DNA of 64,000 nucleotides, from assembly GCA_905178155.1 (NCBI GenBank), contig CAJINV010000005.1, positions 5,731,754-5,795,753 on the forward strand, in the 5' to 3' direction. Under the pieces are notes generated by a model, which searched no databases, was not told the origin of the DNA, and saw only the letters and a program-made list of their open reading frames with translations. Made by a program: the position numbers and the translations under genes. Shown here piece after piece: positions 1 through 11,381 of this stretch; the first letter of the stretch is position 1; every line of letters starts with the position of its first letter. This DNA comes from Amoebophrya sp. A120 (taxonomy: Eukaryota > Sar > Dinophyceae > Syndiniales > Amoebophryaceae).

Positions 1-3000
1 TAATGACCCCGGTGAGCCTCGCCCCTTTAGGAACATACGAAGTCGGTCAAAAGTAGAACAAAAGCAATGACGTCGTCCCCCTCACTGACAGCGCCGCCGC
101 AGCACGGGCCAACGCATAGCCCCGTCGTGGAGTTAGATAGAAGGCTCCGGATAGAGTAGTAAATAGAAAGCAACAGTAAGACTAGCGGCTGGAGACACAA
201 GCTCGGCGATACGTTCGCAGGATTTCCACCCTAACGTAAAAAATTTCGGAAAATCCACATAGGGCAAAAATAAAATCCAAAAAAAAGCCAAAAAAAATTT
301 TTTGGATTTTTTTGCTTCCCCGACGGCCTGGCCTATGTGGGGCAGTTCCCGCGTCTGTTCTCGCCCCTGTTTGTCAGAGGAGGGCCGGGCGTAGGTGTCG
401 TATACTTGCCCGCTTGGGTGGTCCGCATCTCTTGGCCTCCGCTCCTGGTGATGAGAACCCAGAGTGGTGAATCCGTGTGGGGTTGCGCCTTCTTCTGTCG
501 GGGAGCAGAGGCGTCCTTGTGGCGCATTGCCGCCGCAGAGGATTCCTTCTTGGGTTTGGCCAGGAAAAATTGCAAAAAAAATTTGAAAAAAATCCGGGAA
601 AAATCACAAGGCGCGCAGAAAAAATTTGAAAAAAATTCTAGAAAGTGACCAATTTGCAAAAACCAATGGGATTTTGCTAATGTGGCGGATTTTCCGAAAT
701 TTTTTTTGGCCATTTTTCGCACCTCTTGAAATTTTATCCGGCCAAATTCAAATTTTTTTTGGGCAAATCGAAATTTTTTTGAAATTTTTCTTGGCCACAT
801 GCAAAGGAAGTTCTTCACTTCAATTCGAACGTATCCGAGCGCCCGCGTTGTCGAGCAGCCACGCCCATCATGCCTGCGCGCCGCCTCCCGAGCGCTCCTG
901 AGGCATACCGAGCCCGTGTGGCGTGGCGCCTTTGTGTTTTGGCTCATCCCATTGCGAAGCACCGAAGGCAGCGATCCAAATCCCGCCAGCCTTCTGGTGC
1001 AGCCTGCAGGACGGGCCCCAACTCGCCCCCGGCCCAAGAGCCACCCCGCTACCCTTCTCGGGAATTTTAAAAAATTTCAGAAAAAAAGTGGATTTTTCGT
1101 TCCAAAAGTGTTAGGGGCAAAATCCAGCGAAGATACGCGAGGCGTGCCCGCCAACTCCGGACCCGCAGGGATACGCCCCTCCCCGCGGGATATCGTGGAA
1201 AAGAGGCATAGATCCCAAACAGCAGACTAGCCGCGGTGTGCCATGAGGGCCGGCGCGGATGGGGACCGGAAGGGGGGAGTCGTGCACCAGGCACCGAAAA
1301 GGCATGCTTGCCCGCCGCAACAGGAGTCGGCATGATGTCACGTGTGAGCGGAGGTGCCAACTGCGCTAGGCAGTGGAAGGGCGGATAGATACAAATACTC
1401 ACTTAGATTGCACAGGTAGAACTTTGAAAAAGAGACCTCTCAGGCTTGAGAAATTGCATAGTGCATTGATCCCCTCCGATGGCCCCGGCACACTGCAGGC
1501 ACGGGCACGGAAACTGCCGCCCGCGATCACAGCGCAGGCGCGTGTCGAAGGCATTTACTTTACTTTACGCGTTTTCCTTTTACCAAAACCAAAGCAGAAG
1601 ACTAGTAACCGGGCCTACAACATAACGACTAGTAGTAAATAACACACTCCACCTCCGCGCCCGCCGTGGTCGTGACCTTCGTGCCGTGATCGAGCGACGC
1701 GACAAGGGCCTGCGTTTTTCTTAGGGACGAGGGCGCAGCACATGTCAGTGAGAGGAACCCGCGGGCTTGTCCTTATCGATCTTTTGTCGTTTCCCTGGTT
1801 ATTTCTTTGATTTCGCCCAGGCTATCTCTCTTTGTGTCACCCCGGGCCGCCCCTTGCGTAAAAATTGTTTTGGAGGCGTTATTAAAAAAAAAAATTTTTT
1901 TTTTGGCGCCCGCGCCATGTCCCGGGCGCGCCCGGGCCTGCTGCTAGCAATGCCGGCGACCCCGGTGTCACAGCCGGCGTGGCCCCTTCGACATCGGCGG
2001 GGTGGCCTCCTTCCCCGGGCCCCCGTTCAGCCGGCGCTGGGGTGTTAGGCGCCGGCAGCCTCAAGCGCCCGGTCCCCGCGCTGGCAGTTTCACCATGGAC
2101 CGCCGTTGCAAGTGTTCGCCGCGGCAAGGGCCGGGCGCTTGGCGTTCAGGGGGTGTAGGGGCCTTGGCTTCAAGGGTTCTCGGGCGATTGCGCAGGGCTG
2201 CAGCTGCCGTGGAGCCGAGCGCGCGCCTTTGTCAATCTTCCGCACCGGGCCGGGAGATTGCGGCAAGCTTTTGCCGTCGAGAGAAGTGGCCGCCCGCTGG
2301 GTCCGCCAACAAAGCCTCCCGGATGTCCGGGAGGTTGTGTTGCCAGGCCCATTGGACGGCCACCCATTTTGTTATCGAGGTTGTTATAGGACGCGTTATA
2401 GGCCAAAACTCGAAATTCCTACGGGGATTTCAGGGGGTTGGCCCATAACGCCTCCCATAACACCTCCCATAACACTTCCCGGGCCCGTGTCAATAGGGGC
2501 GGGACAACATTTCTAAAACGCGCCCCATAACACCCCCCCACAACGCCCCCCATAACACCCCCCATAACACCCCCTATGACACCCCCTATAACACCCCCTA
2601 TAACACCCTCCTATAACGCGTTTTATAACGCGTTCTATAACACCCCCCATAACACCCTGTATAGCGCGCTCTATAACACTTCCCATAACAGCGCAGGGGG
2701 GGTGCAAAAATTTGCGCGAAAATTTTGAAAATTTTTCGCAATTGCGCGCGCGAGCGATGGGGCGTCCTTTGGGCAGGGAATGGGCCCGGTGCCGCAAGGC
2801 GGGAGCGCGCAAAGCCTGGCGCCCCGTGCGCGGTGCTTTTCGTTTGGGGGCGAAAAACGGGGGGCGATAAAATTGCGCCGCGAAGCCGGCCGAAGGTGGC
2901 GGCGCCGAGCCCCGGTGGCGCCTTTTTTTTTGGGGGGACAAAATTCAAAAATTTTGAAAACTATAACGCGCGGACAACAAAAGCCCCGCAAGGAGCGGCC

Positions 3001-3780
3001 CAGGGTGATTTGTGCATCAGCGCAGCCAGCTTGCTCGAGAGCAACGCCCTTCTTAACGAAGTCGGACGTGGACGCGCCTACACGCGCGACAGAAGGACCT
3101 CCGCCGACGACGGGGGAGGGGTAACCGAGGATCGACGACGGGGGAGCATTCTGTACAGCGTCGGATCGGGCGGCGTTTTCATAATATCATCATTCTGGAG
3201 TACTTCATGTCGACGGTGGAGGGATAGGGAGTCCTCCACTGCGGGCTTCAGCCGACAGGTAACTCTGTTGCTTCGCCCTCACAACCATTCGACAGTAGTG
3301 GCTCACTTCTTCTCGTCGAGCAGGCGTGGCGTTGGGCACTCTGGTTACGGGCTTCGGTCTCGACCCTGTTGTCGCTCCAGCGCCACAATTCCAAACTTTG
3401 CGCCCCGAGCTCTCTCGCTGTGGTTTGACACGCATCACGGTGTAGTAGCTAGTATGTTGCGTCGTCTCTCCACCGGGAAATTACGACATCAAGTGAAGAC
3501 GTACAGCAGGCAGATACAACTACCGCGGATCCAGCGAGCCACTACATTCAAGCGGCCAGCGACACCATGGGGGCGTTTGCAGTACAGACTCGGGGACGGG
3601 CCTTGAGCGGAGAAAAGGAGATCTTCATGGGTCGTGGCACTGAAGTCCTAGGTTTTGTACACCTGGCAGGGCTATTTGTCCACGATATAAAAACCTATCC
3701 CCAGCTCGGCTAGTCGTCTCCAGAGCTATGTCCTATAGTTAAGCTTAAGACAGAAGTAGCTTAGTAGTTAGAAGCTGACT
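1..3780. other. GC-rich region without a recognisable gene
   Basis: This stretch is GC-rich, with islands of A/T runs near 240-310 and 560-800. Several long open frames exist on both strands, but their translations are arginine/proline/alanine-rich, overlap one another and match no family I know, as expected by chance in GC-rich DNA. No IE occurs here, unlike the gene-bearing parts of the window. I regard it as intergenic or repeat-derived. Confidence 0.5.
2440..2692. repeat. Minisatellite of about 10-12 bp units
   Basis: Degenerate tandem units of the type CCCATAACACC and CTATAACACC run through this stretch, with an interruption near 2480-2515. On the - strand they translate as a G/C/Y/R repeat, which is a by-product of the unit and not a protein. 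Confidence 0.85.
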
Positions 3781-4035
3781 ATAGAGGTTTCCTCCTCCTC
3801 CTCCTTCCAATCAACAACAGCAAATGATGGAATACCGATCCAGGCACTAATGAGACTACAAGGTCGCAAAAGGACACTCTAAGGCGACAGCGCCGAACAG
3901 AATAAATTCATCAATTGCATTACAAATTACCTCAGCATGACAAAACGATTTTGTCATGCTGTTTTAACTCGGTATGGAGATTTGTAATGCGTGGCCGCGA
4001 TAATTACTACGAGTGCGATACTTTTGCAGAGGATA
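3781..4035 (+). mobile_element. Degenerate IE-b upstream of g1
   Basis: The right end (ACGAGTGCGATACTTTTGC, ending GGATA at 4035) matches the IE-b right terminus. The left terminus is not recognisable. A perfect-stem hairpin lies inside at 3933-3961. The flanks CCGAA (about 3891-3895) and CGGAA (4036-4040) could be a diverged direct repeat. The start of the span is approximate. Confidence 0.45.
3933..3961. repeat. 29-bp palindrome
   Basis: CAGCATGACAAAA and its complement TTTTGTCATGCTG are separated by three bases. This is the internal GCATGACAAA motif of the introner elements arranged as a hairpin. Confidence 0.8.
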
Positions 4036-4718
4036 CGGAACCGACAACGAAAACAATATCTCTTCTACCTTCCTCCTGGGCGGGTTGACCTTGACATCTT
4101 CCAGTGGCTTCGGCAATTATGGTGCTGGGAATGGGAATGGCGAAGATTATCGTGACCTGCAATTATCGTCTTCGACAAGCCTTGCGCCGAAGATCCCGAG
4201 CGACAGCTTCGATCTGGAATTCAACGACGACTGCAGTTTTATGGGACGCAAATTGGGTGGAATGATGCACAATGGAGGGAATTATCCTGTGCAAAAGTAT
4301 CGTACTCGTATAAATGCAAGTCTTGCGTTACAAATCTTTTTACTAAGGCAAATCCGCATGACAAATTCCATTTCTCATGCTAAGGAAATTTGTATTGCAA
4401 TTTATACTAGTACGATACTTTTGCAATGCATAGGAATGATCCAAGCACGATTTCCATGAACACGTCTTTCAATCATTCCGCAGGAACAAACGCGTCTGCC
4501 GCGCAAATGGACCAAAACCAGTATCTTCGCAATGGTGGATTCTTTCATCCGGACATGAGTCACATTTCGTTCGGGGCGAGCGGAGAGGTGAGTTGTTATT
4601 CCATGGGTGGAGCTACAGGAGGAGCTCCTGGAACGGCAGGAACGATTGGTGGCGGCCAAGGTGAAGAACAAATCACGAACTACATCGAGGATGGCGAGCA
4701 CGCAGTACAGAAGCCCAG
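4036..4718 (+). CDS. g1: low-complexity protein, partial model
   Basis: I do not recognise the product. The exon read from 4036 is rich in Gly, Ser, Asn and Asp and low in hydrophobic segments. An IE-b sits at 4283-4432. Removing 155 nt (element plus one GGAAT copy) joins ...GGN to DPSTISM... in frame, although 155 is not a multiple of three. The second exon stays open to 4758, but a good GT donor (CCCAG|GTACG) lies at about 4718, so the coding sequence may continue. An open frame at 5631-5885 on the same strand is a candidate last exon. The 5' end is unknown because it lies behind a degenerate IE. Direction and low complexity match g2 downstream. Confidence 0.5.
4283..4432. mobile_element. 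Introner element IE-b in g1
   Basis: TATCCTGTGCAAAAGTATCG at the left is inverted at the right end. DR GGAAT is at 4278-4282 and 4433-4437. Excision of 155 nt restores the frame. Confidence 0.9.
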
Positions 4719-4744
4719 GTACGAAACAAAATCAGATTTGGGGA

Positions 4745-4803
4745 AAAGTGGTCAGTAGGCTCGTGCTCGCAGCTCTACCAGCACGACAGAGTATGCATGT
4801 TAA
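4745..4803 (+). repeat. 59-bp direct repeat, copy 1
   Basis: Nearly identical to 5457-5515, with one mismatch seen. It contains GTGGTCAGTAGGCTCGTGC. The two copies bracket about 650 bp that include a strongly purine-rich strand. Confidence 0.85.
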
Positions 4804-4895
4804 CTAGCTATTATCCGTGTGACCGCAGTATTTGTAATCGAGCGCAGCCGTGTTGCTTTCTGTAGCCAGGACCACAGACTCTAGAGCAGGGGACG

Positions 4896-5215
4896 GGCGT
4901 GAGTGGGAAAGGAGGAAAAGGGGGAGGGAGCGACCGGGAGAGGTGGGGGGCCGCAGCGCAGAAAGGGGGAGCCGGAGGGGGGGGGGAAGGGGAGGCAGCA
5001 AGTGGGAAGGGGAGGAGGGTGGAACCCGAAAAGGAGGTGCCAAAGAGAAGGAGAAAAAGCACCCAAGGGCGAAGAGGAAAGGGCGAAGAGGGGCAAAGAG
5101 GTGTAAACAGGGAAAAACGCTGGGAGAGAGGGCGGAACAGCAGGGGGAAACCGGGGGAAATGCGAAAAAGGACGGCCGTGCCGGGGCAGAGAGAAAGGCG
5201 GAAACAGGGATCAGG
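4896..5215 (+). repeat. Purine-rich tract
   Basis: About 320 bp in which the + strand is almost entirely G and A. It lies between two 59-bp direct repeats, so it may sit in a long intron of g1 or in inserted DNA. The overlapping open frames in both strands are composition artefacts. Confidence 0.7.
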
Positions 5216-5456
5216 CGCCATTGATGGGGGTTCGTGGGGTTTGGGCCGGGCGGGGACGCGAGAGTCCCGGTGACAGGGAGTCTCCGGTCATGGGGTTCCC
5301 AGGTGATTTCCGGTCAAAAGGCTATGGCGTACTGCTTCACAGGACGAGGGCTCCGATGGAAATAAATCCGTGCTCCACAGGGGGAGGAAGCTTCTTGGAC
5401 TCCCGACCCGGGCCCGGCTTCTCTCGACCACGGGGGCTCGTACTTGGACCCAGGGG

Positions 5457-5515
5457 AAAGTGGTCAGTAGGCTCGTGCTCGCAGCTCTACCAGCACGACA
5501 GATTATGCATGTTAA
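5457..5515 (+). repeat. 59-bp direct repeat, copy 2
   Basis: Second copy of the repeat at 4745-4803, ending in TTATGCATGTTAA. Confidence 0.85.
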
Positions 5516-6757
5516 TTTCGTGTGCTAGTAGTGCGAGGCACAATATGTATGAACCTCTAGTATGTATGATCGCCTCGTCTGAAGAGTGCTGTAGAGCTTA
5601 AATTCTTGCACCACAACATGAAGATCCCTGATGCATGCAAGCGAGTTGAGAAGACTGGGTACTTCTACCAGCAGAGGCGAGATTGATATAACAGAAAGAA
5701 ACCGCTCTGCAACTACTTCGGTCCTAGACACTATAACTTCATCGCAGAAGACGGCTGTTGCTGTTGCTGGAAGATGGATCCTAAATTTTTGCATCTCGTC
5801 TTTGCCCTTGCCGCTAAAATCTAGAAAAATCGATCAGCCCCGGCGGCTTCAACGCCAAACTCTATTCACAAGGTCTGTCGGTTGAGAGAGAAAGATTTTT
5901 AGATTTCTTGTCGGTCTACGACCCGAGAAAATCTATCTATACTTACTTCGGTATGCCGGATTGGGGAAAAGTGTGAAGATAACAGGAAATAAAGATCCTT
6001 CCAGCAAGTGCAAGCGTGACAGATCATCTTGTATGTTCTATCCGATAGAGTTGCAGACGAAGCGAAAACGTTGCGAGTCTCGCTATTCACCAATCTTGTC
6101 AACAACGCAGCAACTCGCATCCCTCTAATAAAAAACTTCTCTCATTTTTGCGCTTTTCTGGTTTTCGTGGTAACCCCTCGCAAACCCGCGTTTGTCTACT
6201 TGTAGCAAACGCCGCGTCTATATCAAACAACATTTAAAAAACTACTTCCCGGTTGTACAACTAGGCACTACAGCTTTATATAATCAGCTGACATTTTTGC
6301 ATTTGCTTCGATTTTACACCCAAAACCTGCGTGTATTTCTTCATCAATTTTGTCGTGGTAACCCCTCACCATTTTAATTGTTTTCGTCTCGGTCGTGCGT
6401 CAAAGTACTAGTACCGGCACGGAACGTAAAAATATTCGTAGTTGGACAAAGGAGCTGCTGCGTCAAGAACGTATTTCGAACATATTAATTGCACGACAAG
6501 AAATAACTTTTTTACAAACCGCACAAGCTCTACCTGAATTAGAGTCGTACTCATTTCCTCGCCACGTCTTATTTCTAGAAATTTCACGAGCTGTAGCTGT
6601 GAAAAATCATATTTCTTGTCATACCCCAACTGAACTGTAAAATCGAAATCCGAGTTTGTTCTCGGTCTAGAAATAAACGCCGAACTTCGGTCACCTGAGA
6701 GTCGCAGCGTAAAATCAAAACAATCTTTTTTTCTCCAATTACTAAAAGTAAAAAAAG
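5516..6757. other. Interval between g1 and g2
   Basis: A serine/threonine-rich open frame at 5631-5885 (+) could be the last exon of g1. The rest is AT-richer, with in-frame stops on both strands, and would hold the g2 leader. No IE is present. Confidence 0.3.
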
Positions 6758-9700
6758 ATGTACCCGTATAACTACGATCAACCACAGCCTGCACCACAAG
6801 GTGCAGCAAATAAAGCTAAAGCTCCTCAAATCAGCACAAGCTCTGGCAACATCACTTTTCCCCTTCGTCTTCCTTTGCATACGGGTAGTCCGATGGTTCC
6901 TTCGAACAACTTGACCGGCACGTCCGTGTCGATCTCAACGAGTGCCCAGCCGACCGCCGCCTCGACGCCGTTGAGCTGCACCTCGAGTGCAAGCGCGAAC
7001 AACACCAGGATCACGTTTACCAAGTGTAAAAATGTCTGGGTCTGGAAGAGTCATGCTGTTTTTGCATGACACAGAAGGTCTGGCATGGAAGCTCTAGCAT
7101 CACAGGTTTCGAGAACCTTCCGCAATGCCGAATCCGCATGACAAGTCCCCTATTTTGCTGACAAAAAGTGGGAGCTTTTGCTATGTATGCATGAGAGACT
7201 TTTCTGTGTTCTGAAACACGCATTACAAGTTACAATCTTCCAGACCCAGACATTTTTGCATTTGATAACGTTGGACCAGCAAACGACGGCCGCGCTGTTG
7301 CAGCATTTGAACCAGGCCATTGTCGCGCAAGAGCAGCTATCCTGTGCAAAAGTATCGTACTCGTAGTAATTGCAGTTATGCATTACAAATCTTTTTCCTA
7401 AGGTCAATCAGCATTACAAATTCCATTTCTCATGCTGCGGAAATTTGTAATGCAATTGCAATTCATACTAGTACGATACTTTTGCAATGCATAGCAGCAG
7501 CAGCAGCAACTGGGAACAAATCAGATGCAGCAAGGCCAGCCAATCCGTTTCGGAGGCCAGCAGCAGGGTCACCAGCAGCAGGTGCACCAGACCGGAGGTG
7601 CTGTCTCGGCTAACATCATGGGCGGTGCCAACAACAACATCAACCAGAACACCAGTGATCTCCTTTTGAATTTCAGCGCGTTGAGCTCTCTGCTTCAGGT
7701 TCCAGCTGGTACTACTTCCAATTTGGGTAGTTGTTCCATGAATACGCCCAACAATTCGTCGTCGCCTCTGCTGGGCTGCAACATGAACAACATCGGAAGT
7801 TTGGGAAGCACCACTCCTCAAGCCTCCCCTTTGCGGCGAACGGAAAACAGCGAGGCTGCTGTGCCTGCGAACCAGACCAAGAGAATCTTGCAGACCATTT
7901 CCATCCGGAAACTGCCCGCGCCGTTGTTCCAGGTGGAGAAGGCGAAGATCGTTCACGAGTTGAGACAGATTGGCCAGCACGCGTTGTCGCAGTTCGGCAG
8001 TACCAATTCCTTCGAATTGAAGGTCGCGGAGGAGTTGAGTTTCAACCTCTGCCCGCGAACGGGCGAGCGCCTCCCCGCAGCGGGGTGGAAACTGGAGGTG
8101 GACTTACCTGCGGCGATGGGAACTTTGCAGCCCACGAAGATCACCGTTGCAAAGATTTACTACGTCTCGCGCCAGGCGGCCGTGAACAGTAAAAACGAAG
8201 AAACGAGCAAGGCTGGGGCACAAGGCAGAGACACAACGACTCAATTCAGCACTCGTGTTGACCCGCGGGAGTATCCAAGAGAAAAACTGTGTTAGTGTAA
8301 CTTTCCTTGGCTGACAGCATCACAAATTTGCTCTACATGACAGCGAAAACCTGTCACGCGTGGCTTGTAGGGGAAAGCACACATGAAAAGAGAACTTCAC
8401 GTTTGTCTGGCATCACAGGTGTAACTCTGTTGCATGTTCTGCATTACAAAGTTACACTTACACAGTTTTTTTCTTGCATAGGGAGACCGTCGCATCTACT
8501 GCTGATGATAAGGGCAACTACGGTGCGGGTGGAAGCCCGACAAGGGGTATGGAAGCGTCAGAATTGAAATCGTCAAAGTTGAAATAGTTTGTCATGCATA
8601 AAACACATACCAGCTAGACCTACAGTTTGTAGTCGGTGCATGACAAATTTCCCCGGTCCTGGAAGCGAGTCTGTCATGCGGTTTAGGGCAAAAGAGCTGC
8701 CCTCTGTCATGCTAGTTAGCAGTCCAACTTTTGAACCTTACCAGGACTATAATCTGCCTCCCGTGGGTCCTCTGCAATAGAGTCACTTTCTGTGTCGCAT
8801 TTTATGCATTACAAATTATTTCAACTTTGACGATTTCAAACCTGACGCTTCCATAAGGGGGCAAAAGGAATTATTGGATCTTCTCCCGCCCGCACACCAC
8901 ATATCAAATGCAAAAATGTCTGGGTCTGGAAAAATGCAAGGTTTGTCATGCTAGGCTAGCAGGACTCTCAAGTCTGTCATGCGCGTTACCCAAAAACCTT
9001 TTTTTTCTGTGATGCAGAGTCGTAGTTTGTCATGCAGAATAGGCAACACTTAGAAGTTCAGAAACTTGTCATGCTAGGCCATTATTTGTGGGTTCCTCAT
9101 GCTACGTCACTCAGCATTACAAGTTTCCAGACCCAGACACTTTTGCATTTGATACCACAAACAGAGCGCCGATTTTCTGATTCCCTTGCAAGGCAACAAC
9201 GTGACTACGACCCCGCGCAACACGGCCGACACGTTTCAGTCCGCTTGCTCCGGTCATGCGGAATCGTCCCCGTGTTCGTCTGTCTATGGTGGAACGAGGA
9301 AGAACACGATTGCCACCTCCGCTTTCACGAGTTGCCGGAATTCCCCGATGGCTAGCATGATGAACAACAATTCAAGTTCTCCAGCCGGCGCTCGGGATTC
9401 TATCGCTTGCTCGGCTATTTTCACCGGTCGGAATTCGGAGGAAAACAAGAACAACCAAAGCGGTGCAGCTGCTTGCACGGCCTCGTCGAATGCAAATGCA
9501 AACAACCGGAAGGAGGCTTCTATGGAGGTGGAATTCTTGGAGAACAACAATTTTCTCGAACACGATGGGCAAATGATGGAAATGATTTCAACCGTCCAGA
9601 AGGTGGTCAAAGAGGCAATCGTGGCGAAGGTTTTCGAAAACGAAAATTTTAATGCGAATGGGACCACTTCTACTTCTTCCGATGCTGCTCTGTCCACGAA

Positions 9701-11381
9701 AAAAATGCAGCCGGTTCTGTCAGTCGACATCACAAATTTCTTCCACCAGTCGCAAAAAGTGACGGAGAATTTCAAGGCGATCTTCGGCACGACGAAAACC
9801 AATACCTGCTTCCACCCGGGACCCGTGAATGCGCAGCTGAGCTCCAAGATCAACTGGAACAATCATGATAGTACTCAGGGCGGAGGTGGTGCTGGTGGTG
9901 ATCACCAGCAGTCTGGAACAAATCTGTACTGCGACACGGCACAACCAGCTGATCCCTCTTTCCACTATGGTGAGCTCACCTTCCGCGTTTGCCGGAAGTG
10001 CAGCCAGCAGTGCCAGAAGGACAGCGTCAAGATTCAGCAGGAATTCGGACATCTGTTGAACAATACCCAGCAGAACGACAGCAGTACTAGTGGTGAAAAC
10101 AACACTACTTCTGTCCTCTGCGCCAACCGGCTGCGCATGCAATTGTTGATGGCGACGGTGCAACAGGGACTGGATGAGAATGAGCAGCAAATCCAGCAGC
10201 TGCAACTCGGATTGATGCCCCAGAGCGTGCTCCGCACCTCCACCGGGATCACGAGCAACAGCACCAAGATGAACTTCTTCGGGCCGCCCCCAAGCACCAC
10301 CGGGCCGCCGTTGACGTTTTCGAGGTATGTCCCGAAAATGACCTGGACGGTGAAGCTGAAGGTGCCCAAGCAGTCAGGACAACTAGGTGGACACCAGATG
10401 ATGTACAACCAAGAGCACCAGCAGCAAAATGTTTACGATGCGTTTTCCGGGACCATGAAGGGAGGGAGCAACATCATGGGTGTGAACAATATGAACCAAC
10501 AGGTTGCCCCGCAATCTACTCCGGAACAAGATTTCGTTCAGTTCCTGATGGAGAACAGCAACGTCGCAAACATGATCGAGTTATGCATTGCAAATATGTC
10601 TGGGTCTGGCAGAGTGCTCTAACTTGTCATGCTACATCTGGATCGTGGAAAATAAATTTGTGTTGCATGATTACCAAAGGAGGGTCACTTTTGAACAAGT
10701 TGAGAGGCAGTTTCTCATGCAAGAAAGGCATGATAGAGATCTTCTCACAGAACCTGTCATGCTAGGCCGTGCATGCCAGACCGCGTGGGTCATGGAAAAC
10801 CTGCATGACAAACCTAGCACTCTTCCAGACCCAGACACTTTTGCATTTGATACGAGTCTATCAGCTACACGCTGCCGCCCTTCTCCGCCGAGCTGGTGCC
10901 TTCTACTAGTAAGAACCCAGCAGCTCCTGCTTCTGCTTCTTCTCGCAACAGTGCGGCCAGTGGCAGTCCTGTTTTATCTACTTTCCCAGCCGCCCGGGCT
11001 TCCGCTTGCCAAAACACTCAGCAGGCGATGTTGTTTAACAGAGCTAATGGTTGGACTAGTGACCACTTCAGCAACAACTTTTCCGGTCTGTCTACTGCTG
11101 CAGCAACGACCTCGGGAAGTAATACCAGCAACAGTTGTCTTTTGACCGATTTCCTGTTTCCAATGCCGATGGGCGGTTCTTGCGGCGCCGGTGGATCCTT
11201 AGTATCAAACACATTCAACGGTACTGCGGTGAGTTCTTCGAGTTCATCCCCCGTGGGAGGCCGCCCAAGTAGCTCCTTTTCCGTCGCGATGGGAGAGGTG
11301 CAGGCACGCCCGTCGGTGGCGGAGTCAAGCGTTCTTGGGCTCAACATGTCGTCGCGCCGAAGTTCCTACATGCAAATGTAA
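6758..11381 (+). CDS. g2: 1048-aa Q/N/S-rich protein, seven exons
   Basis: The start is the ATG after a run of A at 6758. Exons are 6758-7017, 7273-7337, 7499-8271, 8486-8547, 8861-8901, 9160-10581 and 10858-11381. They total 3147 nt (1049 codons including stop). All six introns are IEs, and removing each with one 5-nt DR keeps one frame through the gene although removed lengths are 255, 161, 214, 313, 258 and 276. The protein is dominated by Gln, Asn, Ser, Thr and Gly with poly-Q stretches. Two parts look folded: about residues 245-350 (charged and hydrophobic, around FQVEKAKIVHELRQIG) and about 640-700 with a CRKCSQQC motif. I do not recognise a family. The composition suggests a disordered regulatory or RNA-binding role, which is only inference. 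Confidence 0.8.
7018..7267. mobile_element. Introner element IE-a in g2 (intron 1)
   Basis: DR ACGTT at 7013-7017 and 7268-7272; 255 nt removed. TIR core GTCTGGGTCTGGAAG. Confidence 0.9.
7338..7493. mobile_element. Introner element IE-b in g2 (intron 2)
   Basis: DR GCAGC at 7333-7337 and 7494-7498; 161 nt removed. The insertion lies in the codons of a Gln tract. Confidence 0.9.
8272..8480. mobile_element. Introner element IE-c in g2 (intron 3)
   Basis: DR GGGAG at 8267-8271 and 8481-8485; 214 nt removed. TIR AGAAAAACTGTGTTAGTGTAA. The element is 209 bp, the same length as the IE-c copy in g12. Confidence 0.9.
8548..8855. mobile_element. Introner element IE-d in g2 (intron 4)
   Basis: DR AGGGG at 8543-8547 and 8856-8860; 313 nt removed. 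TIR TATGGAAGCGTCAG. The element is 308 bp, identical in length to the IE-d copies in g8 and g13. Confidence 0.9.
8902..9154. mobile_element. Introner element IE-a in g2 (intron 5)
   Basis: DR CCACA at 8897-8901 and 9155-9159; 258 nt removed. It lies only 46 nt downstream of the preceding IE-d, leaving a 41-nt exon. Confidence 0.9.
10582..10852. mobile_element. Introner element IE-a in g2 (intron 6)
   Basis: DR CGAGT at 10577-10581 and 10853-10857; 276 nt removed. The internal sequence has the same orientation as the IE-a in g8 intron 1. Confidence 0.9.

Noticed and set aside
333-1037. Long open frames on both strands near the left edge
   Set aside because: They overlap each other, are rich in Arg, Pro and Lys from GC content and A/T runs, and show no domain or IE. 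Treated as chance.
2725-3606. A 293-codon + strand frame
   Set aside because: Basic, low-structure translation without a family match, in GC-rich DNA where the other strand is also open.
8290-8480. Stop codons inside g2, g8, g9, g12 and g13 as evidence of pseudogenes
   Set aside because: All such stops lie inside introner elements. After removing the elements the frames are uninterrupted.
8272-10857. A CRISPR-like array from the repeated GCATGACAA motifs
   Set aside because: Spacing is irregular, the motifs are short and in both orientations, and they belong to introner interiors in a eukaryotic genome.
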